A DNA stretch of 64,000 nt, from assembly GCF_000741705.1 (NCBI RefSeq), contig NZ_JGZI01000009.1:699888-763887 (forward strand), in the 5' to 3' direction. Of this stretch, positions 15,745 to 24,189 are shown piece by piece. This DNA is from Bifidobacterium psychraerophilum. Lineage in GTDB: Bacteria > Actinomycetota > Actinomycetes > Actinomycetales > Bifidobacteriaceae. The position numbers and the translations under genes were made by a program. Position 1 is the first letter of the stretch; every line of letters starts with the position of its first letter. The notes beneath the pieces are model-generated. The model worked only from the letters and a program-made list of their open reading frames with translations. It was not told the DNA's origin and searched no databases.

Positions 15745-18318
15745 ATGAAGGCAACAGTGTCGGACATCGACTCGTCGCAGGACGCTTCTCAAGCAGGAAG
15801 CGCACGCGCCGCGGTCCCGGGCGTTCGTACCTCGGATGGCGGGGCGTCCTCCCTGACATTCGACCATTGGGGATACAAACACGCCTCACGCCGTCATTTC
15901 GCCGTCCGTGATCTTTCCCTGCACATCGAGCAGGGCGAGCGGGTGCTGCTCCTTGGGGCTTCGGGAATCGGCAAATCGACGATCCTTGAGGGCGCTGCCG
16001 GGTTGATCGGCAGCCAGGTGGATGCCATCCCGGCCGCCGATGGCGCGCAGGACGTGACCGCCGCCGTTTCCGACGCCGACGGAGGCCTGACCGAAGGACG
16101 GGTGCTGGTCGGTGACGATCCGGTTCAGGAACGTATCGGCAGCGTCGGCCTGGTGCTCCAGGATCCGGATGCGCAGGCCATTTTCCAACGTCTGGGCGAT
16201 AACGTCGCCTTCGGCCCCGAAAACCTGGACGTCCCCAGAGATGAGATCTGGCAGCGGACACGCGAGAGCCTGTCTTCGGTCGGCATGGGGGAGTTGAAAC
16301 TGGAGCATTCGGTGCTGCACCTCAGCGGTGGTCAGATGCAGCGTGCGGCATTGGCCGGGGCGCTGGCGATGCGTCCGGGTGTGCTGCTGCTTGACGAGCC
16401 CACCGCCAACCTCGATCCGGACGGCGTCCATCAGATCGTGAAGGCGGTTCGCGATGTCGTGGACCGGCGAAACTGCACGATGCTTCTGGTCGAGCATCAT
16501 GCCGAACCGTGGATAGACATGATCGACCGCGTTGTGGTGCTGGGACTCGAATCCGAGAACAACGCGCATTCGGATATCGTGAACGACTCCGATCATGACG
16601 ATATGGACCGAAGTGCCTTCCGCAAAACCGTGGTGGTGGCCGATGGGACACCGGAGGAGATCTTCACCGATCACGGGCTGGATTTCGCGCAGCTCGGCAT
16701 CTGGGTCCCTGAACGCTACCGCCGTCCGGAGGATGCGATCACGGCCATCAGCACCCCTGACGAACCTGATTACCCGGCTTCGCAGGGCGAGGGCGAGCCC
16801 CTGCTCCGTGCACACGACCTTTCGATCGGGCGTGAGGGCACGGCGATCGCCGAGCATATCGATCTGGATTTCAGGCCGGGACAGATCACCGCGCTGGTCG
16901 GGCCCAACGGGGTGGGGAAGTCCACGCTGTCGCTCACACTCGCCGGCCTGCTCAAAGCCGTGAAGGGCGAGGTCATTGCCGAGGCCAAGCTGGCGGATGG
17001 GCTTGTTCAGTCGGATCCGTACACCTGGAAATCCAGTGATCTGGCATCCCGCATCTCCTACGTGTTCCAGAATCCGGAACACCAATTCGCCAAAGGAACG
17101 GTGATGGAGGAGATGCTGCTCGCTCCCCAGCGGAGCGGCATGCCTCCCCAGGAGGCGCAGCAGCGGGCGGATGATCTGCTTGAACGTTTCAATCTCAAAC
17201 GCTATGCGAGGGTCAATCCCTATACGCTTTCGGGTGGTGAGAAGCGCAGGCTGACCGTCGCCGCCGCGCTCGCGGCCGCCCCGCGTGTGCTGCTGCTGGA
17301 TGAGCCGACATTCGGCCAGGACAGACGCACCTGGATGCAGATCGTCCGGCTGATTCACTCGTTGCGATCAGACGGGGTCAGCATCATCGTGATCACCCAT
17401 GACCGTGATCTGGTCACCGCGCTTGATGCCCGTGTGGTCGAGCTGGCACCGCAGGGAAGTGTCACTTCCTGGGATGCCGGCTCGCAGGGGAGCCGTGATA
17501 TGGCGCATATTCCCGTCAGTCCGATGGATATGCGTGATGAGACCGTGCCTCCCTCAAGCCGCTCGCCCTTCCTGGCGTCACTGAATCCGGCCTTCCGCGT
17601 GATAGGCGCCCTTGTGGCCACGCTGCCTATGCTGGTGAGTCTGGATTGGGTGTCCGCCACGGTTTCACTTGTTCTCGAAGTGCTGCTGTTCATGATCGCG
17701 GGCTTCACCCCCTGGCGCCTGGTGCGTTCCACATGGCCTTTGTTCATCGGGGCACCCGGCTCGGCTCTGGCGGTGGTGCTGTATGGCAAAAGCGGTGGCG
17801 ACACCATATGGCAGTGGGGTCTGATCCATGTGACCGACCGCTCGGTTGATCTGGCCGTGGCCACCTTCCTGAGGATCCTCGCCATCGGCATTCCTGCGAT
17901 CATCGCCGTCCTCGGCATTGACGCCACCGATCTTGCCGACTCCTTCAGCCAGGTGCTGCACCTGCCGGATCGCTTCGTCTACGGCGGTTTGGCGGGAATG
18001 CGCCTGTTCACGGTGTTGCAGGATGATTGGGGGGCGCTCACCGCTTCGCGCAGGTCGCGTGGCCTGGGCGACGACAACGCGATACGGACCTTCTTCCCGC
18101 AGGCTTTCGCTTTGCTGGTGCTGTCGATACGGCGTTCGACCACACTCGCCACCGCGATGCAGGCCAGAGGCTTCGGGGGAGCGGGGCCGAGAAGCCATGC
18201 GCGTCTTTCCGTGTTCGGGGCCAGGGATTACACCTATATGGTGATTTGCCTGAGTGTGCCGATCATCGCCTTGGTATCCGCCGGAGTCCTCGGTACCTTC
18301 ACCTTCTTCGGCGGCTGA
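15745..18318 (+). CDS. Fused ECF energising module (two ABC ATPases plus T component)
   Basis: 857 residues joining what other bacteria encode as YkoD and YkoC. ATPase domain 1 spans about 38-330, with Walker A LGASGIGKST, signature LSGGQMQRAAL and Walker B VLLLDEPTANLD. ATPase domain 2 spans about 345-600, with GPNGVGKST, LSGGEKRRLTVAAALAAAPRVLLLDEPTFGQD and switch His in VITHD. The hydrophobic C-terminal third (about 615-857) is a CbiQ/EcfT-like T component ending MQARGFGGAGPRSHARLSVF and a last helix. The Ala-Arg coupling motif of T components appears as MQARGFG. With ykoE it forms one complete thiamine-precursor importer. It lies 34 bases after ykoE and ends at a strong terminator. Confidence 0.93.
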   Translation: MKATVSDIDSSQDASQAGSARAAVPGVRTSDGGASSLTFDHWGYKHASRRHFAVRDLSLHIEQGERVLLLGASGIGKSTILEGAAGLIGSQVDAIPAADGAQDVTAAVSDADGGLTEGRVLVGDDPVQERIGSVGLVLQDPDAQAIFQRLGDNVAFGPENLDVPRDEIWQRTRESLSSVGMGELKLEHSVLHLSGGQMQRAALAGALAMRPGVLLLDEPTANLDPDGVHQIVKAVRDVVDRRNCTMLLVEHHAEPWIDMIDRVVVLGLESENNAHSDIVNDSDHDDMDRSAFRKTVVVADGTPEEIFTDHGLDFAQLGIWVPERYRRPEDAITAISTPDEPDYPASQGEGEPLLRAHDLSIGREGTAIAEHIDLDFRPGQITALVGPNGVGKSTLSLTLAGLLKAVKGEVIAEAKLADGLVQSDPYTWKSSDLASRISYVFQNPEHQFAKGTVMEEMLLAPQRSGMPPQEAQQRADDLLERFNLKRYARVNPYTLSGGEKRRLTVAAALAAAPRVLLLDEPTFGQDRRTWMQIVRLIHSLRSDGVSIIVITHDRDLVTALDARVVELAPQGSVTSWDAGSQGSRDMAHIPVSPMDMRDETVPPSSRSPFLASLNPAFRVIGALVATLPMLVSLDWVSATVSLVLEVLLFMIAGFTPWRLVRSTWPLFIGAPGSALAVVLYGKSGGDTIWQWGLIHVTDRSVDLAVATFLRILAIGIPAIIAVLGIDATDLADSFSQVLHLPDRFVYGGLAGMRLFTVLQDDWGALTASRRSRGLGDDNAIRTFFPQAFALLVLSIRRSTTLATAMQARGFGGAGPRSHARLSVFGARDYTYMVICLSVPIIALVSAGVLGTFTFFGG

Positions 18319-18377
18319 TGCCCGTGCAGTCAGGGCTGGTCGGCAAAGTCGGCTGACCTGAATTCCCTCCGAACAGC

Positions 18378-18416
18378 ACGAAGGCCCGGCAGACCATCAG
18401 TCTGCCGGGCCTTCGT
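18378..18416. terminator. Bidirectional terminator between the ECF module and sodA
   Basis: Perfect 17-bp arms (18378-18394 and 18400-18416) enclose a 5-base loop, between convergent genes. Confidence 0.93.
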
Positions 18417-18471
18417 CATCCCGTACGCCTGAAGCGTGCGGTGCCCTTCCCCCAAAGGAAGCGCGCGAATG

Positions 18472-19092
18472 TTAACGCGCGAGTGTGGTGTTCAGATTAC
18501 GTACCTCGTCGAAACGAGCGGCGGCGTCCTCCCAATTGACGACGTTCCACCATGCCTTGACGTAATCAGGACGGACGTTCAGGTAATCGAGATAGTAGGC
18601 ATGCTCCCAGAGATCGAGCAGTACCAGCGGGAATACGGTGACCGGCAGATTGCCCTGGTGATCGTACATCTGCAGGGTAACCAGCTTCTCACCCAGTGAA
18701 TCCCAGGCGAGCACGGCCCATCCCGAACCCTGGATGCCTGCGCACATGGATGCGAAATAGGTCTTGAAGCCTTCGAAGGAACCGAACTGGTCATCGATGG
18801 CGGCCCTGAGCTCACCCTCCGGCTCCTGGCCGTTGGAAGGTGCGAGGTTCTTCCAGAAAATCGTGTGGTTCTTGTGTCCTGCGAGGTTGAAGGCAAGATT
18901 CTTCTCATACAGATTGGAATTCTCGACCTTGCCTGACTCCGCCGCATCATGGATCTGCTCCAACGCCTTGTTGGCACCTGTGACATAGGTCTGATGATGC
19001 TTGTCATGGTGGAGTTCCATGATCTTACCCGAGATGAACGGCTCCAGCGCCGAGTAATCATAAGGAAGTTCTGGCAAAGTATATTCGGGCAT
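18472..19092 (-). CDS. sodA: Superoxide dismutase (Fe/Mn family)
   Basis: 206 residues, standard size. The start at MPEYTLPELPYDYSALEP follows AGGAGG by six bases; the frame extends further upstream without family support. Metal ligands are visible: His in MELHHDKHHQTY, His in the LAFNLAGHKNHTIFW helix, and Asp and His in DLWEHAYYLDYLNVRPDYVKAWWNVVNW. It converts superoxide to peroxide and oxygen. Metal choice (Mn, Fe or either) cannot be decided by eye. Most bifidobacteria lack this enzyme, so it is a useful lineage marker for an oxygen-tolerant species. Confidence 0.96.
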   Translation of the reverse strand: MPEYTLPELPYDYSALEPFISGKIMELHHDKHHQTYVTGANKALEQIHDAAESGKVENSNLYEKNLAFNLAGHKNHTIFWKNLAPSNGQEPEGELRAAIDDQFGSFEGFKTYFASMCAGIQGSGWAVLAWDSLGEKLVTLQMYDHQGNLPVTVFPLVLLDLWEHAYYLDYLNVRPDYVKAWWNVVNWEDAAARFDEVRNLNTTLAR

Positions 19093-19199
19093 TTCGCGCC
19101 TCCTGATCGTCTTGCGGGTAGTTTCCCGCCTATCTGAATCTATGCTGTCTTGTTGCTGCTCTTCCTGAGCCGGACCGTTTCGGCTCATACCCCAAGCCT

Positions 19200-19303
19200 A
19201 GTAGCGTTGCGGGGCCTGGGCGCCAAAATTGCGCTGAAAGAATGAGTGACCTAAGCCACAATTCGCTCAACGGCTGATGACGACCGGGCCCCGCGACGCT
19301 ACT
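19200..19303. repeat. Long imperfect inverted repeat flanking the sodA promoter region
   Basis: The 20 bases at 19200-19219 and 19284-19303 are inverted copies matching at 18 of 20 positions. The 64 bases between them must contain the promoter of sodA and the end of the ABC-ATPase transcript. It could be a terminator for the ABC genes with a very large loop, or a small inverted-repeat-bounded insert. Confidence 0.7.
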
Positions 19304-19307
19304 CGGA

Positions 19308-20081
19308 TCAGGCGTGGTGCTTGGGTGTCGCGGCCTTCTTCTTGGCTGCGGGACGCCTGCGCAGAGGCGCGAGTTGGAACACCTCATCGGAACGCTGGGC
19401 GACCTCGGGGCTGTGCGTGACGATGATGACGCATTTGTTGTGGTCATGGGCGAGATTGCGGAAGATGTCCATGATGTCGTTCTGCGTGCTCAGATCGAGA
19501 TTGCCGGTCGGTTCGTCGGCGACGATGACCTCGGGATCGTAGCTCAACGCCCGTGCGATGGCCACACGCTGCTGCTCGCCACCTGAAAGATGCAGGATGC
19601 GCTCATTCGCGTATTCCGCAGGAAGGTGCACCTCGCTGAGCAGTTCCTCGGCGATCTTCTTCTTGGGGGCGTCGAAGGTCTTGCCCGAGGCGTCCATCGA
19701 GAGCACGATGTTCTCGCTGACGGTGAGCGCCGGGAGCAGATTGAAGCTCTGGAAGATCACGCCGATATCGTGGCTGCGGAAATCGTAGCGATTCTGCTTG
19801 GCCAGATCCTTCCCCTGATACAGCACCTGTCCGTCCGTGGGGGAGGCGAGTCCTGAGATCAGGGAGAGCAGCGTCGTCTTTCCTGCGCCCGACGGTCCTG
19901 TGATGGCGTAGACGGCACCGCTGCGGAATGCGTAGCTGATGTCGTGAAGCACCTTCTTGCCGCCTTTGGTGTAGGCGTATGAGACCTGCTTCAATTCCAG
20001 GGTCACGGGCTGCTGCGGTGCCGCATCCTTGCCCTGTGCCTCTTCTTGTGTGTTCGCGGTATCTGTGGTTACCGAACTCAT
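19308..20081 (-). CDS. ABC transporter ATPase (MacB/LolD-type)
   Basis: 257 residues. An N-terminal Gln/Thr-rich tail of about 28 residues is followed by LELKQVSYAYTKGGKKVLHDISYAF, Walker A GPSGAGKTTLL, the Q-loop GVIFQSFNLLPALT, signature LSGGEQQRVAIARAL, Walker B VIVADEPTGNLD and switch His VTHSPEVA. The Q-loop and TGNLD wording are typical of the MacB/LolD/FtsE subfamily, which works with FtsX-fold permeases, as encoded just upstream. The C-terminus is a Lys/Ala-rich tail. AGGATAGGA precedes the ATG. The pair probably exports a peptide, lipid or drug rather than importing a nutrient; the cargo is unknown. Confidence 0.92.
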   Translation of the reverse strand: MSSVTTDTANTQEEAQGKDAAPQQPVTLELKQVSYAYTKGGKKVLHDISYAFRSGAVYAITGPSGAGKTTLLSLISGLASPTDGQVLYQGKDLAKQNRYDFRSHDIGVIFQSFNLLPALTVSENIVLSMDASGKTFDAPKKKIAEELLSEVHLPAEYANERILHLSGGEQQRVAIARALSYDPEVIVADEPTGNLDLSTQNDIMDIFRNLAHDHNKCVIIVTHSPEVAQRSDEVFQLAPLRRRPAAKKKAATPKHHA

Positions 20082-20093
20082 GTTCCTATCCTT

Positions 20094-20148
20094 GCTGTGC
20101 TGATGAGTGTGCTGTGCTGATGAGTGTGCTGTGCTGATGAGTGTGCTG
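20094..20148. repeat. 17-bp tandem repeat, three copies
   Basis: Three identical units beginning GCTGTGCTGATGAGTGT start at 20094, 20111 and 20128, plus a 4-base start of a fourth. The block lies between the permease stop and the ATPase start, in the leader of the ATPase cistron, and may vary in copy number. Confidence 0.9.
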
Positions 20149-20200
20149 CAGTGCCGGATGAATCAGGCCGATGCCCGACGATTCACCGGGATCGCGATGG

Positions 20201-21859
20201 CTATGAGCGATCGGCGAGGATCTGCAGCGGTTCGTATCTCATGACGAATATCACCCCGACCAGTGCCGAAAGCAGTGTCAAGCCGAGTCCTATCAGTATG
20301 AGTTGCCCGACCATCGAGAGGCTGACCGTCGAATTGACCGAAGAGACGTAATCAACAGCCTGGGCGCCGAACTGCCCTCCGCCGTTACCTTGGGTCGGGG
20401 CAGCCGCCTGGGTCCCTGAGCCCGTTCCTGAGCCTGAGCTGCTGGAACTTGAGCTTGAACCGCTTGAGGTGCCCGGACCTGCCGCACCTCGTCCGAACTG
20501 CGCCTGCTGGCTGCTCGTCTCGCTTTCCTGCTGCGCGACCTGGCTGGCAAGAAGCTGATTCGATACGGGCACCGAGGTGGCTGCGCCGGCGACGGCTCCT
20601 ATACCGAGTCCGATCATCGTGACGATCAGCAGCTCGATCGCGAACTGCGCCGCCACCTTCGATTTCTTCACACCCATGGCGGTGAGCACACCGACCTCGT
20701 ATTTACGTTCCCTGACGTTGAAGAGGCTGAGCACGATCAGAACGACGGCTCCCACACCGAGGACTATCAGCAGCAGTGTGAGTGCGAACTGGGAGAGGTT
20801 GTTCAGAGGGATCAGGCTGGATTCGTACTCCTCGACGTCGGCCGAGGAAACGGTGTAGTCGCTGCTCAGACCGGCCTTCTTGGCCTGTGTCTTGAAGCTC
20901 TTGAATGAGCTCTCGTCGTTGAACACATAGGTGTAGCTGATCTGTGCCGCCGCGCTCGATGTGCTGTTGCCCGACGAATCCGTTGTGGTCACCTTGCTTG
21001 AGGCGTCAAGTCCGAGCGCCTTGAGTGTGGAAACCGAGGTGTAGATCGCGTTGGCCGCATCATTCGCGGTGGAACCGCCGCCGGGGCCACCCGTGGAGGT
21101 GCTTGACTCGGTGGTGTTCTTGTAGATGCCGACGACCTTGAGGCTGTAGGTCTTGCTGGAATCGGTGGCGCTCGCGACCGTGATGGTGCTGCCGACCTTG
21201 AGGTTGTTGAAGTCGGCAAGCGACTTGGAGATGATGACCTGCTTGTCGGAGGATGTGGTGTAGTCGAACACCTCGCCGGAGGTCATGGTGAAGCTGCCGT
21301 TCGAAGCGTTCTTGACGGCTTCATCGGAAGAGAAGCCGACGAGCTGGAAGTCCCCGGAGCTTGTGGTGCTCTCCATACCGCCACCCATGCCGCCCCCTGG
21401 CTGCTGGGCATTCGAGTCGGAGGAGCCTGAGCTTGAACTGGAGCTTGAGCTTGAACTGGATGTGGTTGAGACCGGCTGGAAGGAGTCCGTTTCGGCCAGC
21501 GAGGTGGTTTCGGTGTAGTACGACGAGGAGACTGAGCTCAGCTTCGCGTATTTCTGATAGTCGCTCAGCGAGAGTTCCTTGTCGCTGAGGGCCTCGCGTA
21601 TTGCGCTGAAGTCGGGTTGGCTGCCGCTGCTCGACGAGCTGCTGGTGCTGGAAGCATTGATCAGCTTGCTTCTGTCGACGCTTATCTGCCCTGTAACGCT
21701 CGTGTTTTCAAGGCCCGTTTCTCTAGCCGTATTCGCCGACTGTCGTATGGAAAGACCAATTGTGGCGGCTGCTGCGATGATCGCCACGATGATGGCGATG
21801 AGTATGTTGCGCCCTTTGTTGCGTATAACACTTTTCCAAGCATTCTTGAACACGAACAT
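20201..21859 (-). CDS. FtsX-fold ABC transporter permease
   Basis: About 552 residues from the ATG at 21859, which follows AAGGA and starts the family-typical MFVFKNAWKSVIRNKGRNILI. The longer frame to 22036 has no support. There is one N-terminal helix (about 15-36), then a large extracytoplasmic domain containing a long Ser run and a GGGMGGGM stretch. The C-terminal FtsX domain has three helices (ALTLLLIVLGVGAVVLIVLSLFNVRERKYEVGVLTAMG onward), interrupted by another Ser/Gly/Gln-rich loop before the last helix. The topology is that of MacB-like exporters. The Ser tracts are encoded by short repeated units and look expansion-prone. It is upstream of, and presumably co-transcribed with, the ATPase gene. 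Confidence 0.9.
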   Translation of the reverse strand: MFVFKNAWKSVIRNKGRNILIAIIVAIIAAAATIGLSIRQSANTARETGLENTSVTGQISVDRSKLINASSTSSSSSSGSQPDFSAIREALSDKELSLSDYQKYAKLSSVSSSYYTETTSLAETDSFQPVSTTSSSSSSSSSSSGSSDSNAQQPGGGMGGGMESTTSSGDFQLVGFSSDEAVKNASNGSFTMTSGEVFDYTTSSDKQVIISKSLADFNNLKVGSTITVASATDSSKTYSLKVVGIYKNTTESSTSTGGPGGGSTANDAANAIYTSVSTLKALGLDASSKVTTTDSSGNSTSSAAAQISYTYVFNDESSFKSFKTQAKKAGLSSDYTVSSADVEEYESSLIPLNNLSQFALTLLLIVLGVGAVVLIVLSLFNVRERKYEVGVLTAMGVKKSKVAAQFAIELLIVTMIGLGIGAVAGAATSVPVSNQLLASQVAQQESETSSQQAQFGRGAAGPGTSSGSSSSSSSSGSGTGSGTQAAAPTQGNGGGQFGAQAVDYVSSVNSTVSLSMVGQLILIGLGLTLLSALVGVIFVMRYEPLQILADRS

Positions 21860-22134
21860 TGCAATCCTTAATCGTTTGTGTGAAGTGGACGGGTCAACAT
21901 GCCTGAGGTACATCGCCCCGTAATGCACATACAAGCGCACGGATGTGGCAGAGTACTGAGTCGGCTCTGCGTTTTTTCTGCGGTATTTCTGTGAATGCGC
22001 TGTGAACAGAGCGGTGGCGTGCATGACGGAGGGCATGCCGGGGCACGGCGAATGGCATGGCGGCGGACACCGATGTGTTGCGTCCCGCCCGCCCGGCAGC
22101 GCTGCGTGGGCCTGTCTGCCTATAGAGTTGAGGC

Positions 22135-23049
22135 ATGCCCATTCATTCAGGAATCATTGACAACCCCAAGGCCGACCGCATCCGCAAGGTCAGCGACCTC
22201 TCCTCCCGTAAACGCCGCGAGGAGTACGGTCGCTTCTGCATCGAAGGTCCCCAGGCCGTAAGGGAGGCCATCGCCTACAGGCCCGAGATCATCGGCGATC
22301 TGTTCGTGGAGGTGCGCGCGGGAGGACAGGCACAGGGGGAACAGGCACAGGGGGAGCAGGCGCAGACGGAACAGGCGCGCCCCCTTTCGACGGTTGTGGA
22401 AAGGCTTGAGGCGGATTCCCAGGCATACGACATCTATGTGCACCATGTGACCTCGCGGGTCATGCAACGCATCAGCACCGACAGCCAGGGCATTGTCGCC
22501 GTCGCCGATCTGGCGGCCATGAGGGTCGATGCCGAGGATGTGCCTCTCGCCGAAGGTGCGACGGTCGCGGCGTTCTGGCAGATCAGGGATCCCGGCAATG
22601 CGGGGACCGTGATCAGGGCTGCGGATGCCGCAGGCTGCGACGCCGTGGTGTTCGTCGACGATTGCGTCGATGTCCTGAATCCTAAAGTGGTGCGTTCAAG
22701 CGTCGGCTCCCTGTTCCATATTCCCGTGCTCACCATGAGCACCAGGGAATTCATGCAATGGACGAAGAGCATCCATGCGAAGGTGGTCGCCGCCGATGTC
22801 TATGGACTGGAAGGGCGTCCGGCCATGCCCCTGCCCGAATACATCCAGCAGGGCGAGCTCGATGGCGTGCAGCCCCACGCCTTCCTCTTCGGCAACGAGG
22901 CCCGCGGTCTTCCCGAATCGATACTCAAACAGGTCGACCGTAGCGTGTGCATACCGATGTATGGCAAGGCCGAATCGCTGAATCTCGCCACCAGTGCTGC
23001 GATATTATTGCACACTGTGGCTATGTCGAGTCATATTGAAAGAATTTGA
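22135..23049 (+). CDS. SpoU/TrmH-family RNA methyltransferase
   Basis: 304 residues. The N-terminal substrate-binding part contains SSRKRREEYGRFCIEGPQAVREAI. The C-terminal SPOUT knot domain has AAFWQIRDPGNAGTVIRAADAAGCDAVVF, FLFGNEARGLPE and IPMYGKAESLNLATSAAILLH, the three motifs of 2'-O-methyltransferases that use SAM. The rRNA or tRNA target is not identifiable. A Gln/Glu/Ala repeat (GEQAQ units, about residues 63-82) is inserted after the N-terminal domain and is encoded by a short tandem DNA repeat around 22324-22378. This gene commonly precedes pheS in actinobacteria, and pheS begins 66 bases after its stop. Confidence 0.92.
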   Translation: MPIHSGIIDNPKADRIRKVSDLSSRKRREEYGRFCIEGPQAVREAIAYRPEIIGDLFVEVRAGGQAQGEQAQGEQAQTEQARPLSTVVERLEADSQAYDIYVHHVTSRVMQRISTDSQGIVAVADLAAMRVDAEDVPLAEGATVAAFWQIRDPGNAGTVIRAADAAGCDAVVFVDDCVDVLNPKVVRSSVGSLFHIPVLTMSTREFMQWTKSIHAKVVAADVYGLEGRPAMPLPEYIQQGELDGVQPHAFLFGNEARGLPESILKQVDRSVCIPMYGKAESLNLATSAAILLHTVAMSSHIERI

Positions 23050-23114
23050 AGTCGGTAAACGCTGGAAAAAGGCTGTTTCGGAGCTCTCCGGGGACAGATG
23101 AAGGAAGGTCCAAG

Positions 23115-24182
23115 TTGGCAAATGATGTGACATTCGACGCCGAAGCTGTATCTGCGGAAGTCGCGATCGGCATCAGTAAAATTCAGGAGGCCTCGGATCT
23201 GCAGGAGCTCAAATCCTTGAGGTCGCAGTATGCAGGTTCGGATTCCGCGATGACGCAGGCGAGCAAGGCCATCGGATCCCTTCCCAAGGACCAGAAGAAG
23301 GAAGCCGGCAAGGTGATGGGTGGGCTGCGTGCCGACTTCGGTCGCGCCCTGTCCCTGAAGGAGCATGAGCTGAGTGAGGCCGCCGAGGCGCAGGCTTTGG
23401 CGGAGGAGACGGTGGATATGACGCTGCCCGTCAACCGCCGCCCCTTGGGCGCCCGTCATCCTTTGGCGAAGCTGCTTGAGGATGTCGAGGATTTCTTCGT
23501 CTCGATGGGTTGGCAGATCGCCCAGGGGCCCGAAGTGGAAGCCGAATGGTATGACTTCGACGCGTTGAACTTCGGCCCGGACCATCCTGCCAGGCAGATG
23601 CAGGACACCTTCTACGTCAAGGGCAACCAGGCCAAGGATGCGGCCGGCTTCGTGGGATCCAACATGGTGATGCGCACGCACACCTCTCCGGTCCAGGCGA
23701 GGTCGCTGCTGCAGCGCGGCGTTCCGCTGTATGTGGCATGCCCGGGACGCGTGTTCCGAACCGATGAGCTTGATGCCACGCATACACCCGTGTTCCATCA
23801 GTGCGAGGCCATAGCGGTCGATAAGCATCTGACGATGGCTGATCTCAAGGGCGTGCTCGACAAACTCGCGGTCGCCATGTTCGGCGAAGGCGCGAAAACA
23901 CGTCTGCGTCCTTCGTACTTCCCATTCACCGAGCCGAGTGCGGAAATGGATCTCTGGTTCCCCGACAAGAAGGGTGGACCCGGTTGGATCGAATGGGGCG
24001 GCTGCGGGATGGTGAATCCCAATGTGCTCAGATCGGCGGGGATCGATCCGGACCTATACTCCGGTTTCGCCTTTGGGGTCGGCATGGAACGTACGCTGCT
24101 GCTTCGTCATGACATCAACGACATGCATGACTTGGTCGAGGGCGATGTGCGGTTCAGCGAACAGTTTGTGATGGGGGAGTGA
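23115..24182 (+). CDS. pheS: Phenylalanyl-tRNA synthetase alpha subunit
   Basis: 355 residues from a TTG start at 23115, six bases after AAGGAAGG; the frame opens earlier at 23046 without family support. The coiled-coil N-terminal region covers about 1-100. The class II core has HPLAKLLEDVEDFFVSMGWQIAQGPEVE (motif 1 region), MVMRTHTSPVQAR and GRVFRTDELDATHTPVFHQCE (motif 2), and GFAFGVGMERTLLLRHDI (motif 3). It forms an alpha2-beta2 enzyme with PheT to charge tRNA-Phe. No T-box leader is visible upstream. Confidence 0.97.
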   Translation: MANDVTFDAEAVSAEVAIGISKIQEASDLQELKSLRSQYAGSDSAMTQASKAIGSLPKDQKKEAGKVMGGLRADFGRALSLKEHELSEAAEAQALAEETVDMTLPVNRRPLGARHPLAKLLEDVEDFFVSMGWQIAQGPEVEAEWYDFDALNFGPDHPARQMQDTFYVKGNQAKDAAGFVGSNMVMRTHTSPVQARSLLQRGVPLYVACPGRVFRTDELDATHTPVFHQCEAIAVDKHLTMADLKGVLDKLAVAMFGEGAKTRLRPSYFPFTEPSAEMDLWFPDKKGGPGWIEWGGCGMVNPNVLRSAGIDPDLYSGFAFGVGMERTLLLRHDINDMHDLVEGDVRFSEQFVMGE

Positions 24183-24189
24183 TTAGACC

